Shown here: positions 62,264 through 64,000 of the stretch, piece after piece
How positions within the stretch are numbered: position 1 is the stretch's first letter
Layout of the letters: every line of letters starts with the position of its first letter
Source: Rikenellaceae bacterium
GTDB taxonomy: Bacteria; Bacteroidota; Bacteroidia; Bacteroidales; Rikenellaceae
Assembly: GCA_009783565.1 (NCBI GenBank)
Contig: WRDF01000005.1
Location: 1 to 64,000 of the forward strand
Reading direction: 5' to 3'
DNA: 64,000 bases
The notes under the pieces: generated by a model
Seen by the model: the letters and a program-made list of their open reading frames with translations, nothing else
Told to the model about the DNA's origin: nothing
The model's database searches: none
Program-made: the position numbers and the translations under genes

Positions 62264-62298
62264 GAGGCTGTTTTGAATTTCATTCAAAACAGCCTCTG
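62264..62298 (+). terminator. hairpin after the first beta-propeller gene
   Basis: GAGGCTGTTTTGAA and TTCAAAACAGCCTC form a 14-bp perfect stem around TTTCA. There is no T-tract. Confidence 0.65.
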
Positions 62299-62372
62299 CT
62301 CCTTCGGGGTATTCCCCCACTCCGCCCGCGGGGAAGACACAAAAAAACACAAATAATTACAACCCGAATAAA

Positions 62373-63785
62373 CTGAAAAAGAGAAGTATAACCATACTTG
62401 TCACTGTACTCGTTGTATCGTTTTACATCGGTGCGATCGTATTTTGGCATCTCCATACGCCCGATCACAGTATAACCGTCCAGAATCCCGGAGCGGATAA
62501 CCGCCCCGAGGGGACGGCGCGCACGGCCGAAGACGTCGTTATAGGCGAGTTCTTTATGCGTTATGCCGAATACACCCCTTCGCTCACGGGGCAGTGGCCC
62601 GGTTTCAGAGGCAGCGACCTAAGGAATATTGCCCGCCCGATCGGCAATATAGATTTTTCGGCCGATTTCCCGGTGCAATGGATAATAGAGACCGGCGAAG
62701 GACACGCCGCACCCGCCATATACAACGGACGGGTATATCTGCTCGATTACGATGAGAAGTTGAGTTCCGATGCCTTGCGCTGTTTCTCGTTGGAGACGGG
62801 CGTCGAGCTTTGGCGCCGCTGGTATCGGGTGCCCATGAAACGTAATCACGGATTTTCGCGTACTGTTCCCGCCGTGACCGACAAATATGTAATCACGTTC
62901 GGGCCGCAGGCGCATGTCATGTGCTGCGACCCCGTTACGGGCGAGTTGAAATGGACGTTCGACGTGAAGAAACATTTCGAGACCGACGTGCCCCCTTGGT
63001 ATGCGGGGCAGTGTCCGCTGATAGACGGCGACCAGTTGATCATCGCTCCTGCCGGAAAGGATGTGCTGATGGCCGGCATCGATTGCGAAACGGGCGAGAT
63101 ACTTTGGCAGACGCCCAATACGTTAGGATATAAAATGTCGCACTCTTCGGTCATGCCTATGACGCTCGGCGGCAAGAAGACCTATGTATATATGGCGGTC
63201 GGAGGGGTCGTCGGAGTGTCGGGCGAAGCCGCCGATAAGGGTGAACTGCTGTGGAACGTTAATTGGCCGCCTTCGGTGGTTGCGCCCTCCGCTTTGCAGC
63301 TGTCGGGCAGCGAAGTAGCCCTGACGGCCGGTTACGGGGCGGGCGGCGCACTGTTGAGCGTGAAAAACAGCGATGGCCGATGGACGGCGAACATGGACCG
63401 CTACCGTCCCAACGAAGGAATGTCGAGCGAACAGCAGACGCCCATATTGTACGATCAGATGGTCATAACGGTCATGCCGAAAGACGGCGGCGGGCTGCGC
63501 GGAAAATTGGTTGCCTATTCGCCGACCGACCTGCGCGTTCCGCTTTGGGAGTCGGCGGCGGACGAGCGTTTCGGATTGGGCCCTTACCTGATGGTCGGCG
63601 ATCATCTGTTCGTCCTTAAAGACGACGGCGAGCTGTTCGTCTACAAACCCGAACGGAGAAGGGCGACGCTGATCAAAAAACAACGCATAATGGACGGTAT
63701 AGACGCTTGGGGCCCGATGGCTTATGCCGACGGATATCTGATATTGCGCGATTCCTATCGGGTCTATTGTCTGAGAATCGACTGA
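62373..63785 (+). CDS. membrane-anchored PQQ-like beta-propeller protein, probable CTG start
   Basis: The propeller region begins near GQWPGFRGSDLRNIARP, and blades such as GRVYLLDYDEKL, TGVELWRRWY, TGELKWTFDV and TGEILWQTPN follow to the end. The first ATG in frame (62556) would give 409 residues without export signal. Upstream the frame stays open and encodes a basic N terminus plus a membrane helix (KKRSITILVTVLVVSFYIG), as in the next gene's start MNKGLKITVNILVLLLIAGFGYY. No ATG, GTG or TTG is available there; the only near-start codon at the right place is CTG 62373, giving about 470 residues. The start codon is therefore inferred from the protein architecture. Confidence 0.75.
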   Translation: MKKRSITILVTVLVVSFYIGAIVFWHLHTPDHSITVQNPGADNRPEGTARTAEDVVIGEFFMRYAEYTPSLTGQWPGFRGSDLRNIARPIGNIDFSADFPVQWIIETGEGHAAPAIYNGRVYLLDYDEKLSSDALRCFSLETGVELWRRWYRVPMKRNHGFSRTVPAVTDKYVITFGPQAHVMCCDPVTGELKWTFDVKKHFETDVPPWYAGQCPLIDGDQLIIAPAGKDVLMAGIDCETGEILWQTPNTLGYKMSHSSVMPMTLGGKKTYVYMAVGGVVGVSGEAADKGELLWNVNWPPSVVAPSALQLSGSEVALTAGYGAGGALLSVKNSDGRWTANMDRYRPNEGMSSEQQTPILYDQMVITVMPKDGGGLRGKLVAYSPTDLRVPLWESAADERFGLGPYLMVGDHLFVLKDDGELFVYKPERRRATLIKKQRIMDGIDAWGPMAYADGYLILRDSYRVYCLRID

Positions 63786-63832
63786 TCCTTTACCCGAAGC
63801 GGATTTACCAACGCATAAATAGACCAAGTTTT

Positions 63833-64000
63833 ATGAACAAGGGATTAAAAATAACTGTAAATATCCTGGTACTCCTCCTGATAGCGGGATTCGGATATTA
63901 CATGATCTCCACCGTGATGTCGGATGAGAAAACGATTCCGGCCGCAGCCGATGACCTGGAAAGCGGATTCGTATCCCCCTACAAAAAAACAGGCAGTTTC
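63833..64000 (+). CDS. membrane-anchored protein, 5' part only (cut by window end)
   Basis: 56 codons: MNKGLKITVNILVLLLIAGFGYY is a signal anchor, followed by a polar linker (SDEKTIPAAADDLESGF). It starts 47 bp after the propeller gene stop and has the same N-terminal plan as that gene, so it may be a third protein of the same set. The domain after the anchor is outside the window. Confidence 0.7.
   Translation, partial: MNKGLKITVNILVLLLIAGFGYYMISTVMSDEKTIPAAADDLESGFVSPYKKTGSF

Overview
The window is a chromosomal segment of a Bacteroidales bacterium. Alistipes/Rikenellaceae-like is my best guess, but the genus cannot be fixed from sequence alone. The signs are Bacteroidota-type promoters (TTG about 20 bp upstream of TAnnTTTG, usually TATCTTTG), a fused SecDF, BACON, DUF4270, DUF3868 and DUF3575 proteins, a GT5-only 'glycogen synthase', a CusA-TolC fusion, anaerobic sulfatase maturation and futalosine-type menaquinone genes.

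Layout. 1-1823: the end of an RHS toxin gene, its probable immunity gene and a displaced RHS core fragment, low in GC near the left edge. 1.9-24.5 kb: housekeeping genes (secDF, queE, ftsB-like, mqnP, an M20 dipeptidase, parC/parE with a foreign-looking cysteine hydrolase between them, plsC, fabD, a truncated IS1-like transposase, a GNAT gene, rpmH, mqnE, a PASTA protein, purM, a TPR protein, an EnvC-like protein and obgE). 24.6-32 kb: a minus-strand surface operon (DUF3575 protein, OmpA/DUF3868 protein with a long charged tail, 16-repeat BACON lipoprotein). 32.1-37.9 kb: nth, a GT5-like gene, a DUF4270 lipoprotein and topA.

38.1-47.9 kb is a complete type II-C CRISPR-Cas locus. By my count the array has 71 repeats of 36 nt and 70 spacers. 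It lies downstream of cas9-cas1-cas2, and a tracrRNA is transcribed divergently from cas9 out of an overlapping promoter region. The array holds direct evidence of repeated encounters with the same elements: exact and near-exact duplicate spacers, and one pair whose six differences all fall on every third base, as expected if both were taken from homologous coding sequence.

48.0-54.7 kb is a sulfated-glycan module (anSME, sulfatase, GH20 hexosaminidase, sulfatase). Both sulfatases carry the serine-type active-site motif that anSME modifies. 54.9-60.7 kb is a minus-strand metal-efflux operon (His/Cys-rich small protein, CusA-TolC fusion, C-terminally short adaptor). 61.0-64.0 kb holds two beta-propeller (PQQ-like) proteins and the start of a third membrane-anchored protein.

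Short palindromic elements (ACAC-RCGY-GTGT, often joined to CCGGCAGG-TGGAAAA) recur in intergenic gaps across the window. I saw no tRNA or rRNA genes.
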